DNA of 42,756 nt from contig JARIAS010000038.1 of NCBI GenBank assembly GCA_029257745.1, forward strand, positions 1-42,756, in the 5' to 3' direction. Below the pieces are notes generated by a model. That model was not told where the DNA came from. It ran no database searches and was given only the letters and a program-made list of their open reading frames with translations. Within the stretch, counting starts at the first letter, position 1, and each line of letters opens with the position of its first letter. The translations under genes and the position numbers were made by a program. Source of the DNA: Candidatus Cryptobacteroides sp. (lineage in GTDB: Bacteria; Bacteroidota; Bacteroidia; Bacteroidales; UBA932). Shown here one piece after another: positions 15,946-25,362 of the stretch.

Positions 15946-17253
15946 ATGAGTCTTTTAGCAATAGTTGGTAGGCCAAATGTTGGAAAGTCTACCCTTTTTA
16001 ATCGTCTTGTAGGAATGAGACAGGCGATAGTTGATGAAACGGCCGGAGTTACTAGAGATAGGCACTACGGGCAATGTGAGTGGTCTGGAAGAGAATTTTC
16101 AGTAGTTGATACTGGTGGTTGGGCTTCTGGTTCAGATGATGTTTTTGAGGAAGAGATAAGAAAACAAGTGGTTATAGCCATTGAAGAGGCTGATATAGTG
16201 CTATTTATGGTAGAGGCAGCAACTGGTATTACTGACTATGATGCTGAGATTGCAGATATTCTAAGAAGATCTAAGAAACCTGTTGTGTTATGTGTAAATA
16301 AGGTGGATAGTGGAGAAAAACTTTATGATAGTTTTCAATTTTACTCTTTGGGGCTAGGTGAGATTTGGAGTATTTCAGCCGCAAATGGTGGAGGTACAGG
16401 TGATTTATTGGATGAAATTGTAAGACAACTGCCAGAAGAGGATCTTGTAGAGGAAGAAGAGTCTAGCCTGCCTCGTATAGCCATAGTAGGAAAACCAAAT
16501 GTAGGTAAATCTTCTATTACCAATGCTTTGCTTGGTGAAGATAGAAATATTGTTACTGATGTTGCTGGTACTACAAGGGATTCTATATCAAGCCATTATA
16601 ATAAATATGGGCATGAGTTTATCCTTATTGATACTGCAGGTATGAGGAGAAAAAATAGGGTTAATGAAGACCTTGAATTCTACTCTGTAATGAGGTCTAT
16701 AAGGGCTATTGAACACTCAGATGTTTGTGTGCTGATGATTGATGCAAAGCAGGGAATGGAAGCACAGGATATGAGTATATTTAATCTTATAGTTAAAAAT
16801 AAGAAAGCTTGTATCATAGTAGTAAATAAGTGGGATACATTTGAAAAAGATAGTAATACTATGAAAAAATATGAGGCAGCATTGCGTGCCAGAATAGCAC
16901 CATTTGATGATGTCCCTATTATTTTTACATCTGTGACTAAGAAGCAAAGACTTATGGATGTGCTTGATGAAATTGCACATGTGAGTGAAAATTATAGAAG
17001 GAAGGTCTCAACTTCTAAGCTAAACGAGGTTATGCTTGCAGAGATAGAGAAATATGCACCTCCTGCTTGGAAAGGTAAATTTGTGAAAATAAAATTTGCA
17101 ACACAATTGCCTAGTCGTTCTCCATCTTTCGCCTTTTTCTGCAATTTACCTCAGTATATTAAAGCACCATATAAAAGGTATCTAGAGAATAGGTTGAGGG
17201 AAAATTTTGACTTTCAAGGTTGTCCAATACAGATATTCATGAGAAAAAAATAA
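15946..17253 (+). CDS. der: Ribosome-assembly GTPase Der (EngA)
   Basis: 435 residues with the hallmark tandem G domains and a C-terminal KH-like domain. The first G1 is GRPNVGKST with DTGGW as G3 and NKVD as G4. The second G1 is GKPNVGKSS with DTAGM and NKWD. The C-terminal part (about 350-435) includes [17 protein letters not shown] and ends in [15 protein letters not shown], the usual Der ending. Required for 50S subunit maturation. The next gene starts five bases after its stop. Confidence 0.96.
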   Translation: MSLLAIVGRPNVGKSTLFNRLVGMRQAIVDETAGVTRDRHYGQCEWSGREFSVVDTGGWASGSDDVFEEEIRKQVVIAIEEADIVLFMVEAATGITDYDAEIADILRRSKKPVVLCVNKVDSGEKLYDSFQFYSLGLGEIWSISAANGGGTGDLLDEIVRQLPEEDLVEEEESSLPRIAIVGKPNVGKSSITNALLGEDRNIVTDVAGTTRDSISSHYNKYGHEFILIDTAGMRRKNRVNEDLEFYSVMRSIRAIEHSDVCVLMIDAKQGMEAQDMSIFNLIVKNKKACIIVVNKWDTFEKDSNTMKKYEAALRARIAPFDDVPIIFTSVTKKQRLMDVLDEIAHVSENYRRKVSTSKLNEVMLAEIEKYAPPAWKGKFVKIKFATQLPSRSPSFAFFCNLPQYIKAPYKRYLENRLRENFDFQGCPIQIFMRKK

Positions 17254-17258
17254 GAGAT

Positions 17259-19421
17259 ATGAAGAAAGTAGTCATAGTCATTATTTGCGTTTTTATATTT
17301 ACAACTTGTTATAAAGAACAAATTAATAATCTTTATAGAAGGCAAGAACTTATGTCAGAGCAGATAGCTAGTCTGACAATGCAAATAAATAAGATAAATG
17401 AAGAAATAAAGGGGCATTCCTTATTAATAGATGCTTTGCAGCAAAAAAGTATTGTGTCTAATATTGAGGACGAATACGGTGAAGTTAATGGCTTTAGAAG
17501 ATTGATTGCAAAGGTTTTGACAATAGGAGAACAAAGAATACGTATACCTTTTGGCCAAGATGGTAAAAATGGACTAGATGCTATTCCTGTATCTGTCTCT
17601 ATAGACCCTGTTAAGGGGACTTGGCTTATAGATGGGGAAGATACAAATGAGCCTGCAGTTGCAAGAACTCCTATACTTGGAGTCGCTAGAGATGAAGCAG
17701 ATGAAAGCGACCCTAAATATTATTGGACAATTAAATATTCTGAAAAAGAAGAAGCTACTTATATAAAAGATTCAGATGGTAATAGGCTAGTTGCTAAAGA
17801 TCCTGCACTTATGATTAGTCCTATTATTAGCATATCAAAAGATGAGAAAAATCAGACTATTATATTTCATACTAGTATAAAGGGATTAGAAGAAGTCGTA
17901 TTGCCATATAAAGCACTTAAAAAGGTATTTAAATTTGATTTTTCCTCTTTAGTTAATCAGGATGGTGCATCTTCAATAGCTTCATATAATGCAAATAGTA
18001 ATACGATTATCTTTTCTAAAAGGGGAGAATTATTGTCATTTGCATTTGAAAAAACTGATGATTTATCGGATGTTCAAACATCATCTAATTATAGGGGCTT
18101 TTCTATTCAAATAGATAATACAAATAAAAGAATTTATATAACTGCTCCAAGTTTTACATGGGATAAAATCTCAGATGAGTATGAATTTATATTTACTGCT
18201 CAAGATGATACAAGGTCAACTTTTACTAGAACTGTGAAAGTTAATTTAAAAGATAAATTATACCTAAGTTATTTTTTTAATGAAAATCCTAAGGAATATA
18301 ATTATGCAGTAAATTCGAAGTATAATCAGTTGGCATTTTTATCTAATACTACTACTACTCATATGAGTACTTGGTTTGATTTTAATATTAATAGTAGTAG
18401 ATATGTAAAGAGGGATATTCCTTTTTCATATTTAAATTCTGGAAGACAAAATTCAGAAATATTAGAAGAATTTAGAAAAGAAGATTATAGAGAAATAGAA
18501 AAGACAATTGATGTAGAAGATAAGGATATAGTACTATTGGATGCAATATTTGATCCTAGTAAGCTTAAGGTGGATTTTATTAAGTCTGGTGAAAATGATT
18601 TGAATACAATAGATAATTATTTTCTAATAAATTCAAATATAAAATTTTATGATAACACAAGTAAGACTATGGTATTTCAAGACCCTCTGCCTTGGGATAC
18701 TTATTTTGCGTTAAGCAGTTTTAAATCTTCTCTTAATTCAGAGCATAGAACTATTCGTTTGCGAAGGGCTGTTATGAAGTATATTATTAGTATAGAAAAT
18801 CCATCGGAGTTGTTTAATCTTGCTGCTTCAGAAGTATTTGATAAATCAAAACTAGTATTGTATACTCAAAATTCATATATTAGGTCATTTTCTAGGATTA
18901 GTAATACAAATGAAATAAATTCACTTATTAATAATGATAAGAGAAGGGTCGTAACAAAGGTAGATGAAACTATAAAAAGTTCCAATAAAAGTTTACTATT
19001 TGATTATGACGAAAGTAAAAAAGTCTTAACGGTCAGTTTCTCTGCCTTTCCTAGTACAAAGGTCTTATCGTATTCTGTGGCTTGTGAATATACTAAATCT
19101 GATGGGGATAAAGTGGTAAAGATCTTGTCAGTAGATGATTTTGAAAAACATGTATTGGATGCAAGTCAAGAGGCTTATATTTTGCACATGGATTATATTG
19201 CTTCCAAAGATAGTCAAGGTGAGTATGAATACCATGGCACGCAAGGTGATATGTCTCCTGTTGCAGAAGCAGAAAATGGAATTTCTTCAATACCAGCATA
19301 TCTTGCAGTAAAATTATATGTTCCATCAAGAGGTTTTAGTGTAATGCAAGGCTATGTTAATGATTTAGAAAAGGAATTGGCTTGGAAAAGATTATTTACT
19401 GAAAATGTAGATAGTAATTAG
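17259..19421 (+). CDS. DUF4988-type surface lipoprotein
   Basis: 720 residues. Lipoprotein signal with acylated cysteine at position 17 (FTTC), then a coiled coil (about 20-65: QINNLYRRQELMSEQIASL and on). A region with the DUF4988 signature follows, including FGQDGKNGLD and YYWTIKY. That domain is known from N-termini of Bacteroidota outer-membrane lipoproteins, some with PL29-like lyases. The long C-terminal part (about 200-720) is rich in Ser, Asn, Asp and beta-type segments; I recognise no catalytic domain. The track ORF starts at a TTG at 17220 inside der; the ATG at 17259 gives the signal peptide. It follows der by five bases and ends at a strong terminator. Surface location is inferred. 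Confidence 0.8.
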   Translation: MKKVVIVIICVFIFTTCYKEQINNLYRRQELMSEQIASLTMQINKINEEIKGHSLLIDALQQKSIVSNIEDEYGEVNGFRRLIAKVLTIGEQRIRIPFGQDGKNGLDAIPVSVSIDPVKGTWLIDGEDTNEPAVARTPILGVARDEADESDPKYYWTIKYSEKEEATYIKDSDGNRLVAKDPALMISPIISISKDEKNQTIIFHTSIKGLEEVVLPYKALKKVFKFDFSSLVNQDGASSIASYNANSNTIIFSKRGELLSFAFEKTDDLSDVQTSSNYRGFSIQIDNTNKRIYITAPSFTWDKISDEYEFIFTAQDDTRSTFTRTVKVNLKDKLYLSYFFNENPKEYNYAVNSKYNQLAFLSNTTTTHMSTWFDFNINSSRYVKRDIPFSYLNSGRQNSEILEEFRKEDYREIEKTIDVEDKDIVLLDAIFDPSKLKVDFIKSGENDLNTIDNYFLINSNIKFYDNTSKTMVFQDPLPWDTYFALSSFKSSLNSEHRTIRLRRAVMKYIISIENPSELFNLAASEVFDKSKLVLYTQNSYIRSFSRISNTNEINSLINNDKRRVVTKVDETIKSSNKSLLFDYDESKKVLTVSFSAFPSTKVLSYSVACEYTKSDGDKVVKILSVDDFEKHVLDASQEAYILHMDYIASKDSQGEYEYHGTQGDMSPVAEAENGISSIPAYLAVKLYVPSRGFSVMQGYVNDLEKELAWKRLFTENVDSN

Positions 19422-19475
19422 TTCTAATGCTATTATTAGAAAAGGTGTGTCAAAATAGATATTTGATACACCTTT
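19422..19475 (+). terminator. Terminator after the der-lipoprotein unit, with a second hairpin in front
   Basis: A 14-pair stem (one G-U), AAAGGTGTGTCAAA (19441-19454) with TTTGATACACCTTT (19462-19475), loop of seven, followed by ATTGTTTT. Just before it, TTCTAAT and ATTAGAA (19422-19428 and 19435-19441) make a weaker 7-pair stem, so two hairpins stand in tandem directly behind the stop codon. Confidence 0.85.
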
Positions 19476-19576
19476 ATTGTTTTATGGAAATAAATAGAGT
19501 GTTTTATGTTTAATTAATGTATAAGAGTAATATGTTTTATATCTTATTTAGTATTAATTAAGTATGTATACTAAAA

Positions 19577-19603
19577 GAGCAATAGAACTTGTCTCTATTG
19601 CTC
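19577..19603 (-). terminator. Orphan hairpin, terminator-like on the minus strand
   Basis: GAGCAATAGA (19577-19586) pairs perfectly with TCTATTGCTC (19594-19603) across a 7-base loop. On the plus strand the stem is followed by AAAATAAATT, which is no terminator tail. On the minus strand it is followed by TTTTAG. No leftward gene lies to its right. It could end a small leftward RNA, or be a remnant. Confidence 0.45.
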
Positions 19604-19733
19604 AAAATAAATTAACCCTATTATTATCAACTAAACTAACCTTATATTAACTTTATCAATCATCGTGCCAAAGTTCTCGTTTATACTATGTAGAGTGAAA
19701 ATAATATGCTGTAATTGACTAATAATATTATAT

Positions 19734-19884
19734 TCTTATAATTAAACTTTTTATATGTGGTAGTAGATGAATAAAGTTTAGTGCCTTATTTATGTCTTAT
19801 TAAACTATGTTCTAGATGATAATAGATAAATAGATTTATTGTCTTATGCCTTATTAAAATATATTATAGTATATGATAATGGAT
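19734..19884. repeat. Degenerate AT-rich direct repeats, about three copies
   Basis: Segments starting near 19734, 19795 and 19849 share the frame TCTTAT-TAAA-(C/A)TAT...GATGA(T)AATAG. Copies 2 (19795-19827) and 3 (19849-19884) align best; copy 1 has inserts. Base composition alone could produce part of this similarity. Confidence 0.3.
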
Positions 19885-19954
19885 TTTTTATGATAGATAT
19901 TAATTATTTTATTAAAGATTTTGTGTTTTTTATAGTTTAAATGAGTAAAAATCC

Positions 19955-19962
19955 TTAATTTG
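19955..19962 (+). promoter_or_regulatory. Probable -7 box of the xseA-glycogen-ribF run
   Basis: TTAATTTG, one mismatch from TAnnTTTG, followed by C, about 18 bases of leader before the xseA ATG at 19984. It is the only candidate I see in front of this long run; no -33 box at the right distance. Confidence 0.45.
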
Positions 19963-19983
19963 CTTAGGACTTATAATCTTGCT

Positions 19984-21231
19984 ATGGAATATATAGATTT
20001 ATTTACTTTACAGAACAATATAAAAGAATTGGTATCAACTAATATGCCTTCAGGTATATGGTTAGTAGCAGAGATTCGTTCTTTACAGACTCGTTCTGGG
20101 CATTGTTATTTAGAATTATCACAAAGTGACGATAATGCTCAGGAAATTGCAAGGTTGAGGGCAATTATATGGCGTTCACGTTATCAGCTAATCTCTTCTT
20201 ATTTCAGGGCAAATACGGGCTCTGAGTTGTCCGAAGGAATGCAAATATTAGTCAGGGTAGATGTTAATTACAGTGAGTTGTACGGATTTTCTTTGATAAT
20301 TAATGAAATCAAGCCTGAATATAGTCTAGGGGAACAGGAAAGCAAAAGAACTAAGAATATAGAGCTACTTAATGCTGATGGCTTAATGCAAAGACAAAAA
20401 AGTCTTACATTATCTCTTTTGCCACGTACAATAGCCTTAATTTCCTCTGCTTCGGCTGCGGGATTGAGGGACTTTATACAGCATATTAACGAAAGTGTAT
20501 ATTCTTCATCATTGCAATTTGAGTTATTTGAGGCAGTGATGCAGGGCAAGGAATGTCCAAGTTCTGTTGTAGATGCTATTAATAGGGTTGAAGAGGCAAC
20601 AACTAAATTTGATTTAATATTTATTTTAAGAGGAGGCGGTTCAAAGCTAGACTTGGCAGCCTTTGATGATTATGAAATGTGTAAGAGAATAGCTCAAAGT
20701 CAGATTCCAGTAGTTACGGCAGTAGGGCATGATCAAGATTACCATATATGTGATATGATAGCATATGATTATTGTAAGACACCAACAGCTTTGGCTGACT
20801 ATGTCCTCTCAATGTATTATGCACAGGAGGAAAGACTATATCAATTACAGTCTAGATTGCATCAAGCTTGTATGGCTAAGATTGCTGTGGAGGAAGAAAA
20901 ACTTAATAGATTGTTGTCAAGTGTTAAATTTGCTTTTATTCTAAAGTTGAATAAAGAGGCAGAGAAACTTAATATGTTGCAGGCTAGATTAAAGAATATA
21001 TGTCTAAGTAGGATAAATTTAATGTTGTCAAAACTTGACTTATATGAGCATAAAATACATTCCGCTGACCCTCGTCAGATTATTCAAAGAGGCTATATTC
21101 TTGCCTTAGATGCAAGTGGAAAGGTGTTGAAAAGTTCAAAAAGCTTGGAAAAGGGGGATTCTGTAACTCTGTTATTTGATAAAGCTAAGATTGATTGTAT
21201 AATCCAAAATATAGAAGAAAATGGACAATAA
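19984..21231 (+). CDS. xseA: Exodeoxyribonuclease VII large subunit
   Basis: 415 residues. Single-strand-specific exonuclease that trims DNA ends in repair. The N-terminal OB-fold (about 10-115; SGIWLVAEIRSLQTRSGHCYLEL) binds DNA. The catalytic domain has LISSASAAGLRDFIQHI and IFILRGGGSKLDLAAFDDYEM, with VTAVGHDQDYHICDMIA and KTPTALADYVL following, all family signatures. The long C-terminal helical part (280-380) binds XseB. The track ORF starts at a TTG at 19960 that overlaps the promoter box; the ATG at 19984 is preferred. It overlaps xseB by 11 bases. Confidence 0.95.
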   Translation: MEYIDLFTLQNNIKELVSTNMPSGIWLVAEIRSLQTRSGHCYLELSQSDDNAQEIARLRAIIWRSRYQLISSYFRANTGSELSEGMQILVRVDVNYSELYGFSLIINEIKPEYSLGEQESKRTKNIELLNADGLMQRQKSLTLSLLPRTIALISSASAAGLRDFIQHINESVYSSSLQFELFEAVMQGKECPSSVVDAINRVEEATTKFDLIFILRGGGSKLDLAAFDDYEMCKRIAQSQIPVVTAVGHDQDYHICDMIAYDYCKTPTALADYVLSMYYAQEERLYQLQSRLHQACMAKIAVEEEKLNRLLSSVKFAFILKLNKEAEKLNMLQARLKNICLSRINLMLSKLDLYEHKIHSADPRQIIQRGYILALDASGKVLKSSKSLEKGDSVTLLFDKAKIDCIIQNIEENGQ

Positions 21232-21409
21232 ATATGATTATGAAAAGGATATAAAGGCATTGGAAGCCTTGGTGAAAGAGGTGGAAGATCCCAGCACTTC
21301 TCTAGATGCCATAGATGATGCTATTAAAGAATCTGAGATATTAATTAAGAGGTGTAGAGAGTATCTAACAAAGACAAAGGAAAAATTAGAAGGTATTGAT
21401 GAATTATGA
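21221..21409 (+). CDS. xseB: Exodeoxyribonuclease VII small subunit
   Basis: 62 residues, the usual very small size. A two-helix protein (KDIKALEALVKEVEDPSTSL, then a helix ending KEKLEGIDEL) that binds along the helical C-terminus of XseA and is needed for a stable enzyme. It overlaps xseA by 11 bases and the branching-enzyme gene by 4 bases (ATGA), so all three should be translationally coupled. Confidence 0.92.
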   Translation: MDNKYDYEKDIKALEALVKEVEDPSTSLDAIDDAIKESEILIKRCREYLTKTKEKLEGIDEL

Positions 21410-23400
21410 TATATGAAAATGATTCATATTTAAAGCCTTATGAAGAGAAGATAAAGCTAAGGCTTAAAAGGATTGAGGATTTACGTAATAGCATCAGTTC
21501 TGGTGCATCTCTTTCGTCTGCGATAAATAATCATATGTACTATGGTTTGCATAAAGACGCTAAAGAATGGGTTTTTAGAGAGTATGCACCTAATGCAACA
21601 CGTATATATTTGATAGGAGATTTTAATAATTGGAAAAGAACTTCAGCATATCAGTTGCAAGCTTTGTCTGGTGGTGATTGGGAGTTGAGGCTTAGTGAAA
21701 GATTCTTGCATGAAGGGCAGCATTATAAAATATATATAGAATGGCCGGGAGGTGCAGCAACAAGGCTTCCAGCTTATTTAACTAGAGCTGTTCAAGATGA
21801 ATATACAAAGGACTTTACAGCTCAAGTAATTGATGACTCAAAACAGTATAAATGGAAATATTCTAGGGCAAGTCGTAAGGACAATCCTCTTATATATGAA
21901 TGTCATATAGGAATGTCTTCAGAGGAAGAGGAGGTGGCAAATTTTGATTATTTCAGAATAAATATTCTTCCTAAAGTTGCTAAATTAGGATATAATACGA
22001 TACAAATCATGGCCTTGCAGGAGCATCCTTACTATGGTTCTTTTGGTTATCAGGTGTCTAATTTCTTTGCCTTAAGTTCTCGTTTTGGCTCAATAGACTC
22101 CTTTAAAGCCTTGGTAGATGAAGCTCATCGTTTGGATATAGCTGTGGTTATGGATATAGTCCATTCTCATAGTGTCTCAAATGAAGCAGAGGGTTTGAGT
22201 CTATTTGATGGCAAGGACGACCTATATTTTTATAGTGGAGAAAAAGGTTATCATCCTGCTTGGGGATCTCGTTGTTTTAATTATTCTAAATCTCAGACAA
22301 TTTATTTTCTCTTATCTAATTGTAAATATTGGTTAGAGACCTTTAATCTAGATGGCTTTCGTTTTGATGGAGTGACTAGTATGCTTTATTGGGATCATGG
22401 TCTTGGTAAGGATTTTGTGGGATATGATAATTATTTTAATGAGGGGGTAGATGAGTCTGCAGTGGCCTATTTAGCACTAGCTAATATGTTGATAAAAGAG
22501 ATTTATCCAGATGCTATTACTATCGCAGAAGATGTAAGTGGTATGCCTGGATTGGCTACAAGCTTTGAGGAAGGTGGAATAGGCTTTGATTTTAGAATGG
22601 CAATGGGTGTCGCTGATCATTGGATAAAATGGATAAAGGAAAAGTCTGATGAACAGTGGAGTATGGGTGAGATTTATTATGAGTTAAGTAATAAAAGGGA
22701 GGATGAGAGAACGATAAGTTATGCGGAGTGTCATGATCAGGCTTTGGTGGGAGATAAGACTATTATCTTCAGATTGATAGATAAGGAGATGTATACAGCC
22801 ATGAATAAATCTTCCAACTCTTTGATAGTTGATAGGGGGGTAGCCTTACATAAAATGATAAGACTTTTGACCCTAGTATGTGCAGGAGATGGTTATCTGA
22901 ATTTTATGGGTAATGAATTTGGTCATCCTGAGTGGATAGATTTTCCTAGAGAGGGGAATAACTGGTCATATAAATATGCTCGTAGGCAATGGTCTTTAGC
23001 TGAACCTGACTACCTGAGATACAAATATCTGAGAGATTTTGATGAGGTTATGATTCAATTTTTTAGAACAAATAAGATCTTATCAGAAAAAGCAATATCA
23101 TTAAGGCTTGATGAACAAAAGCAGGTATTGATAATTGAACGTAAAAATTGTATATTTGTTTTCAATTTTAGCCCTAACAATTCTTATCAGGATTATGGCT
23201 TTAATGTGGCTGGTGGAGAGTATCATATGTGCTTTAATACCGATGAATCTCGCTTCGATGGATTTTCACGTTTGCAAGATGCAGAAGTGCATTATACGGT
23301 AGATGATATATTTGAACATGAGGATGCTGAAGCATCTCAGAGTTTATATCTTTATATTCCTAGTCGGTCAGCCTTAGTGTTAAAGAAAAAATTATTATAG
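21406..23400 (+). CDS. glgB: 1,4-alpha-glucan branching enzyme (GH13, eukaryote-like)
   Basis: 664 residues. Makes alpha-1,6 branches in glycogen. An N-terminal CBM48-like domain (about 45-135; YGLHKDAKEWVFREYAPNA, LIGDFNNWKR) precedes the GH13 barrel. Catalytic residues are Asp321 in FRFDGVTSMLYWDHG, Glu375 in TIAEDVSG and Asp444 in ECHDQALVGDK. The FRFDGVTSML wording is that of the eukaryotic and Bacteroidota branching enzymes (GH13_8) rather than the E. coli type. The C-terminal beta domain ends in SRSALVLKKKLL. The ATG overlaps the stop of xseB by 4 bases. First gene of the glucan cluster. Confidence 0.93.
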   Translation: MIYENDSYLKPYEEKIKLRLKRIEDLRNSISSGASLSSAINNHMYYGLHKDAKEWVFREYAPNATRIYLIGDFNNWKRTSAYQLQALSGGDWELRLSERFLHEGQHYKIYIEWPGGAATRLPAYLTRAVQDEYTKDFTAQVIDDSKQYKWKYSRASRKDNPLIYECHIGMSSEEEEVANFDYFRINILPKVAKLGYNTIQIMALQEHPYYGSFGYQVSNFFALSSRFGSIDSFKALVDEAHRLDIAVVMDIVHSHSVSNEAEGLSLFDGKDDLYFYSGEKGYHPAWGSRCFNYSKSQTIYFLLSNCKYWLETFNLDGFRFDGVTSMLYWDHGLGKDFVGYDNYFNEGVDESAVAYLALANMLIKEIYPDAITIAEDVSGMPGLATSFEEGGIGFDFRMAMGVADHWIKWIKEKSDEQWSMGEIYYELSNKREDERTISYAECHDQALVGDKTIIFRLIDKEMYTAMNKSSNSLIVDRGVALHKMIRLLTLVCAGDGYLNFMGNEFGHPEWIDFPREGNNWSYKYARRQWSLAEPDYLRYKYLRDFDEVMIQFFRTNKILSEKAISLRLDEQKQVLIIERKNCIFVFNFSPNNSYQDYGFNVAGGEYHMCFNTDESRFDGFSRLQDAEVHYTVDDIFEHEDAEASQSLYLYIPSRSALVLKKKLL

Positions 23401-23417
23401 CCTAAAATAAATTGAGT

Positions 23418-25352
23418 ATGGCATTTATTAAATTCAACAAAGACGAACTAGTTAATCTGTCTTACTCTCTGAAAAGAGAAATTATTAGTGCTAATAAAAC
23501 AGGTGCTTATTGTAATACAAGTATAGTATGTTGTAATACAAGAAAATATCATGCTTTATTGGCATTGCCTGTAGATGAGTTCTTGGGCGAGCAACATGTG
23601 CTATTATCTTCCATAGATGAAAGTATTTTAGTGGAGGGTAAACAATTTAATTTAGGTATTCATCGTTATGGTGATGTTTATGAGCCTAGAGGTCACAAAT
23701 ATATAGTGGATTTTGAGGCAGATCCTCTTCCACGAGTTACCTATAAAGTGGGTGATGTTAAGATATCTAAAACTTTAGTCTTAGCAGAAAATAAAGATCA
23801 ACTGCTTATAAGATATACGGTACATAGTTCACCCTCAAAAATAAGCCTATCCTTAAAGCCATTTTTAGCCTTTAGAAATATTCATTCTCTTACAAAAGAG
23901 AATAATATAGCAGACACAAATTTTGCTTCAGCTGTAAATGGTCGATCTTATTGTATGTATGCAGGTTTTCCACGTTTATTCCTTCAATTAAATAAGGCTT
24001 CAGGCTTGTCCATAGATGATGAAGGTCATTGGTATAAGGGTTTGACATATTCAGATGAGCAAAGAAGGGGTTTTGAATCTGTAGAAGATTTATATGTCCC
24101 AGCTGTCTTTAATATAGAACTGAAAGAAGGTGAGAGTCTTATCTTTTCTGCATCTACTCAGGAAGAAAAGCCTGTTAGTATGAAAAGGACTTTTAATCTT
24201 GAAGAAAAGAAGTCTATGGAAATTAAGGATTATGAGCAGCAATTATTACATTGTGCTGACCTTTTAGTCAGGGATAGGAATGCTCATAAGATGATAAATT
24301 CTGGTTTTTCTTGGTTATATCCTGGTCAGATGCGTGCTACTCTATATTCTTTGACAGGACTTACTCTATATGCTAATGGGGATAAAAAACTTTTTGAAGA
24401 GATACTTGACAATCTGATTGCCGATAATCAAGAGCGTTTCTTCCGTAAGACAAAGCATGTAGAGGCACCATTACGCCTTGCTGATGTATTGCAAGAATAT
24501 ATAGCTTTTGGTGCTAAAGCAAAAAGTGTTTGGAATAAGTATGGAGATACAGTTAAGAAAGTAATTGAAAGTTATGCTCCTGCTAAAAGAGAAGAGATTT
24601 CTCTGCAACCTAATGGCTTGTTATGGGCTCAAAAAGATGGTATAGCACTTTCTTGGATGGATGCTTATATAGATGGAAGACCTGTTACTGCTAGGGAGGG
24701 CTTTCAAGTAGAGACTAATGCTTTTTGGTATAATAGTTTGTGTTTTGCCATAGATATGGAGAAAAAGTATGGACAAAAAGATTCTCCTTTTGTCTTAGAG
24801 TGGTCTTATATAAGGGATTTGGCAAAAGAAAATTATCAAAAGGTATTTTGGAATGATAATTATGGATATTTAGCTGATTATGTAGATACTCAAGGCCAAC
24901 ATATGGAGGTTCGCCCTAACATGCTATTCCCTGTTTGGCTTAAGAATAGTCCAATAGATGATTTTTGTGCAAGCTCAGTTGTCAATGTTATAAGTAGGGA
25001 ATTATTGACAAAAAGAGGTTTGAGGACCTTATCGCCTAGAAACTCAGAGTATAGAGGAGTGTATGAAGGGACCCAAAAAGAGAGGGATTTGGCATATCAT
25101 CAAGGTTCTACCAGACCATATCTTTTGTATCCTTATGTTGATACTTGTTTTCGTATGATGGGCAAAGCCTTTGTGAAAAAAGCAGAGTGGTTGGTTGAAG
25201 GCTTTTATGATGACCTTAATAAACATGGAATTGGAGCTTTTGCAGAGATATATGACGGAGACCCGCCTCATGAAGCCCATGGTGCTATATCCTCAGCAAT
25301 GAGTACTGCAGCATTATTGGCAGTAAACTATCTTATTAAACAATATAAGTAA
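23418..25352 (+). CDS. Glycogen debranching enzyme (amylo-alpha-1,6-glucosidase, GH133-type)
   Basis: 644 residues. Two-part layout: an N-terminal beta-sandwich domain (about 1-250; NTSIVCCNTRKYHALLALP is the family start motif) and a C-terminal alpha/alpha barrel (about 270-640) with SWLYPGQMRATLYSLTGLTL, WMDAYIDGRPVTAREGFQVE and the late YHQGSTRPYLLYPYVD and GAFAEIYDGDPPHEAHGAI stretches. It hydrolyses the 1,6-linked glucose left at branch points. This archaeal and bacterial type has no transferase domain, unlike eukaryotic debranching enzyme. A TTG at 23412 gives the track's longer ORF; the ATG at 23418 is preferred. 65 bases upstream there is no separate promoter box. Confidence 0.92.
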   Translation: MAFIKFNKDELVNLSYSLKREIISANKTGAYCNTSIVCCNTRKYHALLALPVDEFLGEQHVLLSSIDESILVEGKQFNLGIHRYGDVYEPRGHKYIVDFEADPLPRVTYKVGDVKISKTLVLAENKDQLLIRYTVHSSPSKISLSLKPFLAFRNIHSLTKENNIADTNFASAVNGRSYCMYAGFPRLFLQLNKASGLSIDDEGHWYKGLTYSDEQRRGFESVEDLYVPAVFNIELKEGESLIFSASTQEEKPVSMKRTFNLEEKKSMEIKDYEQQLLHCADLLVRDRNAHKMINSGFSWLYPGQMRATLYSLTGLTLYANGDKKLFEEILDNLIADNQERFFRKTKHVEAPLRLADVLQEYIAFGAKAKSVWNKYGDTVKKVIESYAPAKREEISLQPNGLLWAQKDGIALSWMDAYIDGRPVTAREGFQVETNAFWYNSLCFAIDMEKKYGQKDSPFVLEWSYIRDLAKENYQKVFWNDNYGYLADYVDTQGQHMEVRPNMLFPVWLKNSPIDDFCASSVVNVISRELLTKRGLRTLSPRNSEYRGVYEGTQKERDLAYHQGSTRPYLLYPYVDTCFRMMGKAFVKKAEWLVEGFYDDLNKHGIGAFAEIYDGDPPHEAHGAISSAMSTAALLAVNYLIKQYK

Positions 25353-25362
25353 CTTGTAGCTT

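Larger units (their letters stand above)
19476..19983. other. Long AT-rich intergenic region
   Basis: About 510 bases with no ORF I can support. Contents: a perfect 10-pair hairpin at 19577-19603 whose T-run lies on the minus-strand side; three degenerate copies of an AT-rich unit of about 35-45 bases between 19734 and 19884; and a weak promoter box before xseA. By far the largest rightward gap in the window, it separates the ribosome-assembly unit from the xseA-glycogen run. Confidence 0.6.

Noticed and set aside
15668-15976. 102-residue minus-strand ORF across the small membrane protein
   Set aside because: The plus-strand ORF has a membrane helix, AGGAG and fits the operon; the minus frame runs into der.
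16717-16980. 87-residue minus-strand ORF
   Set aside because: Inside the second G domain of der on the other strand; shadow.
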